DNA from: Apiospora phragmitis
Taxonomy: Eukaryota > Ascomycota > Sordariomycetes > Amphisphaeriales > Apiosporaceae
Length of the DNA: 64,000 bases
Reading direction: 5' to 3'
NCBI GenBank assembly: GCA_038363925.1
Contig: JAQQWL010000002.1
Coordinates: 992,001 to 1,056,000 of the forward strand
Part shown: positions 59,433-64,000 of the stretch, piece by piece
Numbering within the stretch: position 1 is the stretch's first letter
Layout of the letters: each line of letters opens with the position of its first letter
Translations under genes and position numbers: made by a program
Notes under the pieces: model-generated
The model's input: only the letters and a program-made list of their open reading frames with translations
What the model was told of the DNA's origin: nothing
The model's database searches: none

Positions 59433-62400
59433 ATGGCTAGTTACATTGACCTTGGCTCGTCGCCCGATCCGCTCGGCGACGACGACGAGATGGAGCTGCT
59501 GCCCACCAGCTCGATGCGACCACCGCCGTCGCGTCGGGCCGCCACCAATCCATCAGCACCGGCCACACCTCGATGCTGTCGGTGCCCGAGACCGTTGACA
59601 ACAAGTCCCGCTTCAGCTCCTCGCGCATATCGCCCCGCAAACAGACCTTCGAGCTCGACGTCGGCGACGAGCGCTCCCCGCAACGACTGCTCGTCACGGT
59701 CGAGGCCAACGAGACGATGGCCAACGCGGCGCAGCGGAGCATCACCAACCGGCGCCTGTTCGGCCCCGCCGCCCCTCCTCGTCGCCCGCGCAGCCGCAGC
59801 CGGCGGCGGGAGACAACCACGACGACGATAGTGCCGCTACGGGGCCTCACCGACGACGAAGGCGGCGAACTCGGGAGCGAACTGAACACACCGCGCAAGC
59901 GCGGCCGGCCGCTGGGAAGCAAGAATGGCACACCGGCCCTACGGGGCAAGAAGAGGTCCGGCACACCGCTTGCGCGCAGGTCCCCGGCGAAGACGCGGCA
60001 GAGCAAGAACCCCGAGTCCGAGATGAGCACGTTCAGCAGCGATGCGCAGCTGGACATGGGCACCGACGGCGTCGATCCCGAAGACGAGCCGACACCGAAG
60101 GCCAAACCCACCAAGGCGAGGAAGAATACGCCGGCGGCAAAGAGACTCGGAGGCACACCGGCTGCCGTGGCCTCGAGTAAACCTACGGGGAGGAAGCGAG
60201 GTCGCCCGCGCAAAGCGCTTAACCCGGACGAGATGGCTATCCTCACCAGCGGGAGATGGACAACCGGGAGATAAACTCGGACTTGTTATTGCCCTCAGAA
60301 GACCCGAGAATGAACGATGCCCCTCAGAGATGGAAGCCATTCCCGAAGCGAACGAACAAAGCTATTCTCGCCATGACTTAGCACCGAGTACGTCTCCGAG
60401 AGATGCGCCCGAGGATCCTTCACCGCCACCCAACCAAGAACCCCCGTCAGATAATCAAGACATAGCAGACTTGATTGACCAGCTGGTCCACGACGGCCAA
60501 GAAGACGAACCCGAGGACAACATGTCCTACGGCGCAATGCGCGAGGCCGAGAGCGATGACGAGTCCGAAGCCCGGGCCGGAAATGAAAACCAACTTTGGA
60601 AGACAGGATACTTTGGCTCATGCATCCGACTTCAGTATGATTGCTGTCGAATCGCTGCCTTCCTTCCAAGCATCCTTCCAAACAAGCCAGAATGGTGGCA
60701 GCCGCTTTGGAAACAGTCAACAATCCCGATATTCTCAAAGCGGCGATGAGACGAACTTCATGATTAACCAGAGTTTACGGTCCATGAGAAGTAGCGCACA
60801 AGGAGGCCAAGCACATGAGGAAGAAGAACCTGTTCGCCAAGAGAAGTCGCAACTTCCTTCCGACAAACCAGGTTCATCGGTGCAGAAGCCAAGTTCATCG
60901 GCAATTGCTTACAGCAGCCCTTCACACTACGTCCTGTCGAGCCCGCAAACTTGGTCTAGAGTCCCAAGAGGCCGAAGCAAACTCCGTTGAGTCGACAAGT
61001 ATTTGCCAAAAAAGCGACCCCGGCTACAGGCGATTCGTTCTCAAGCATACCGGATAGTGTGCTTCGAGCCGCGACTCCAGGAAAGCTAACGGCGAAACCG
61101 GCCAATATGGAACATCCTGAGGCAGAGGACGCCGACATGCGTGACGACTCGTTCTCAGAACTTCCCGACGAAGTGCTGGAGGCTGCAACACCTGGACCAT
61201 CGACTCGAACAAATACAAACCACGCTGGCGCAGATAACCCAGGAAGCCAACTGTTTTCAGCCGATATCCACTCGATCGCTAATCTCCTAATAATGCATTC
61301 GGAATCACGAGACTGCCTACGCCAGACGATACCAATTCCTCGACTACAGGCTCTAAGAACGCTCACGAGGATGAGGCTCGTAACGAGAGTGGAGAACCAT
61401 CGACGGCAGCGATAAATACGTCCGACTTGAATATTCGTTCCTCGCCGCCAAGGATAGGAGTGCAACATGCTGATGACGTGGATATGGAACAACCTGTACA
61501 GTCCGAAGGAAATGCCGTGGGCACACCATCGCCCCATAACAGCAGTCCCTCGCCTCAGTATCCCCATGCAAAGCTGGACTCGCCTGGGCTTGGTGATTTA
61601 CTCCAACCGCCCATGTCTACCCGAAGACCTACTCTGTCGCCAATAGTCCGTGTCGGGAGGAGCCTGCAGCACGTCATGTCTGACAGATCTTCGCCAGAAG
61701 GCCGAGAGAGTAGCCTTGGCAGCCCTTTCCGCAGGTCAAGGAGCGACTCACGCCAATCCTCCGTACAAAAATCACCCATAAATGAGAGGCACGAATCCTT
61801 CCACCAATCCGCTTCGAAGTCGGTCTTCAACCCGATTGCCTCCTTGGCTCAGAGTATTAGAGCCAACTTTAGCCAGGTGTCGCAGCGTGGACCCGCGCCT
61901 TCCATGAGAGGGAAGAGTGGATGATCCATTTGGCCCTGATAGTCTCAGGTGCCGCCTGCACCCGACTCGTTCAACAAGTCCGCGACTGGTGCGCTGCCAA
62001 GCAGAAGTCGGAGGCATACGATACAATCGGCGCCGCAGACGGAACCATTCCCTACACTTACAAGCTCTGCCAGGGCCGACCCGCCGAGTGAGGCTTTTCC
62101 AGAGTGGACCGGTGAGGATAGCAGCCCGACTGCACAGAGAATAAGGCGCATGTCTGCGCCAAGACCGGTCGGATCTATGAACTCCAGCAATCTCTTCGGT
62201 ACTCGTGGGCCCAACACCAGTCGAGTGGAGGAGGTTGAAGAAGATGTTGCAAAAGAGGAAGAGGTCGAGGATGAACAACTACAGAGCGACATCCATGGCG
62301 ATGTCCAATACGAGGATCAGCAACCACAGGGTGACGACAACGGCGACGCCCATTACGAGGATGAACAGTATGTTTCCGAGTCGGAGCAAGATCGGTTCGA

Positions 62401-64000
62401 AGGTGAAGATGATATGCCTTATGACGAGGAGTCGAACCGTGAACCAATAAACGAGGAGGAGGAGAGGAGGAACAAGATGCTGTTAACGACCAGCTGCAAT
62501 CGGAAGCAAACGGTGACGAACAAGGCCAGGAGCGAGCCGAAGAAGAGGAAGAAGAAGACCTCGAGCAAAGTGTAGAGAGGGGCGTATCAGAGGATGGCAG
62601 AGCTGACGAAGAAGCTAACCGTGATGATAACATGGAGGAAGAGCAAGGTTTCGATGAGAACACGCAATCACAGCATGACTTTGATGAGAGTCTGGAGTCG
62701 CAACCTAACTTCAACGGGGGTGACAACGGAATGGACTTATGGGATATCGAAGCATCTCGGCCAACTCCCAAATCAACCAAGTCAACCAAGCTTCTTCGAG
62801 CTGAAAAGCGGGCTCGCAGGCACTCCCAGGTAGATATCATAGCACGGTCATCTCAATCTCGGGAGGCGTCCTTGCTGCATAGCTCAACCGACGGTGCCCC
62901 CTCTCGGCGTGTCAAGGTTCCGAGTCCTTGGAAGAAGAACACTCGGCGATTAATCTACCAAGACGACTTCCCGAGCCCGGCTCACATCGAGATGGATGGC
63001 AGCACTCAGAGCGAATCCGCCGAGGAAGAGTTCTCACTCATTGCCCAACTTACAGCTCAAGACGAAACTCTCAGGCCCCAAGAGGAGATGCGATCTGAAC
63101 CTCAAGTAATGCCGCAAAAGAGCTCCAGAGAGGATAGCGAGCAGGAGATTCCCGGTCTCCTCAGGAGGAGTTCCCAGTACAGATGGAAAATGAAATGTCT
63201 CCGGAGCAGCCAACACCTTTGCCCGCCCCCTGAGCCTGCCAAGGAATCCGAAGATTACTCGCTGCTTGCCCAGCAGAAGCAAGATGCTGCCAAGGCACCG
63301 GAGAAGCCCGCCAGGAAATCAGGCTTCTTTGGAGCGTTTGATATAATGTCCTTCTTTTCGTCTCCGGCGCCTCTTCCAACGACTAATACTCCAGGCGGAG
63401 CCGCCCCTGAGACTGCTACCAGGCCGATTCCGAAGCCATTTGTTCGGGCCCTCAGCTAATTCCAGTGCGGCAAAGTCCCAGCCGGAAGAGCCTCAATCAG
63501 CGCTTCGCGCAACGGGTCTCTTCCCGCCTATTCCGCAGAAGCAACTGTTTCGCCCCAGTCCAGAACGCCAAACAAACTTATTCCGTTCCAGCCCAGAACG
63601 CCAGACAGAAGAACGCCAGGCAGACTTTTCCTCTCCGGGCACAGCACTCCGATCTGGTGATACGGTTCCTGATACGTACGCTGAAACGCCTTCGACGCCG
63701 GAACGAGAGGAATTCCCTCATATACCTCAGAAGCAGAACTTCACACCCCAATCGGGCCGTTCACGCAATACTGCCTCGCTTTTCACACCAAGCGTCGCAC
63801 CTACGAACCCCGAAACACCATCGCAGGGCTGAAGAAGATGATGCTTCGGACCGGGAAGAGCAGGATTACTATCTGCGTGAACAGGAATCGGACGACTACG
63901 AAGGTGATGACGCTGGCGGTCATGAGGATTCTGTAATGACTATTGAGTCGGAGTACGAACGTTTACCTCCTCGAGAGGAACCGAGCAGATGGGATAAGAC
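59433..64000 (+). CDS. Large AT-hook DNA-binding protein (incomplete, runs off the window)
   Basis: Starts MASYIDLGSSPDPLGDDDEM. The N-terminal part carries a conserved block (VPETVDNKSRFSSSRISPRK QTFELDVGDE split over two helices) and two AT-hooks with R-G-R-P cores, TPRKRGRPLGSKNG (about 59,890) and GRKRGRPRKAL (about 60,190), which bind the minor groove of AT-rich DNA. The rest is mostly disordered and acidic, with two copies of a motif of the form DSFSxxPDxVLxAATPG (61,030-61,200), a VPSPWKKNTRRLIYQDDFPS block (about 62,920), FFGAFDIMSFFSSPAPLP (about 63,340), and a repeat of LFRxSPERQT. Fungal AT-hook proteins of this type are long nuclear proteins, probably chromatin-associated; the exact role is unknown. 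The frame is broken at about ten places (near 59,560, 60,250, 60,590, 60,975, 61,370, 61,920, 61,945, 62,460, 63,155, 63,225, 63,455 and 63,830). Confidence 0.75.

Noticed and set aside
1..64000. CRISPR array, rRNA, or intact transposon
   Set aside because: No regularly spaced direct repeats, no conserved rRNA segments, and no transposase, reverse transcriptase or integrase motifs were found.

Overview
The window is nuclear DNA of a filamentous ascomycete, most likely a sordariomycete. The evidence is short GT-AG introns of about 50-140 bases (donors mostly GTRAGT-like), AT-hook, Dsc3, Cox8 and Mtr4 proteins of fungal type, a PARP-E2 fusion of the kind known in filamentous fungi, and many short TAGGTA/ACAC-type repeats between genes. 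No species can be named from sequence alone.

Layout. Bases 97-5408 hold a large WD40-repeat gene on the minus strand. Bases 5409-24605 are gene-poor: about 19 kb with only three small minus-strand genes that I can support, a conserved disordered protein (12.5-13.0 kb) and two tandem, mutually similar single-pass membrane proteins (20.7-21.8 kb). From 24.6 kb onward the region is gene-dense: a secreted acid-phosphatase-like protein that has lost key active-site residues; a protein whose first residues equal the histone H3 tail; 3-ketosphinganine reductase; an FMN lactate-oxidase-type enzyme; COX8; MTR4; DSC3; a kynurenine-type aminotransferase; a PARP6/8-UBE2Q fusion; a COG-complex subunit; a cytochrome P450; two broken hypotheticals; an Sds3-like gene; a broken CmcJ-type oxygenase; and a large AT-hook protein that runs off the right edge. 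Many neighbours are divergent pairs (ABM-like/KDSR, COX8/MTR4, DSC3/aminotransferase, PARP/COG, CmcJ/AT-hook).

The housekeeping genes serve separate processes: sphingolipid synthesis (KDSR), respiration (COX8), nuclear RNA surveillance (MTR4), Golgi-ER ubiquitin ligation (DSC3), tryptophan catabolism (aminotransferase), Golgi tethering (COG) and histone deacetylation (Sds3-like). I see no gene cluster acting in one pathway, although a P450 and a CmcJ-type oxygenase lie 6 kb apart.

A striking property of the window is that most conserved genes are interrupted by one-base frame breaks, often at homopolymers. In nine genes, counting the breaks I infer restores an exact multiple of three to the spliced length. 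I read this mainly as residual assembly error, with real decay possible for the CmcJ-type gene and the two hypotheticals at 52-54 kb. No tRNA, rRNA, CRISPR array or intact mobile element was found.
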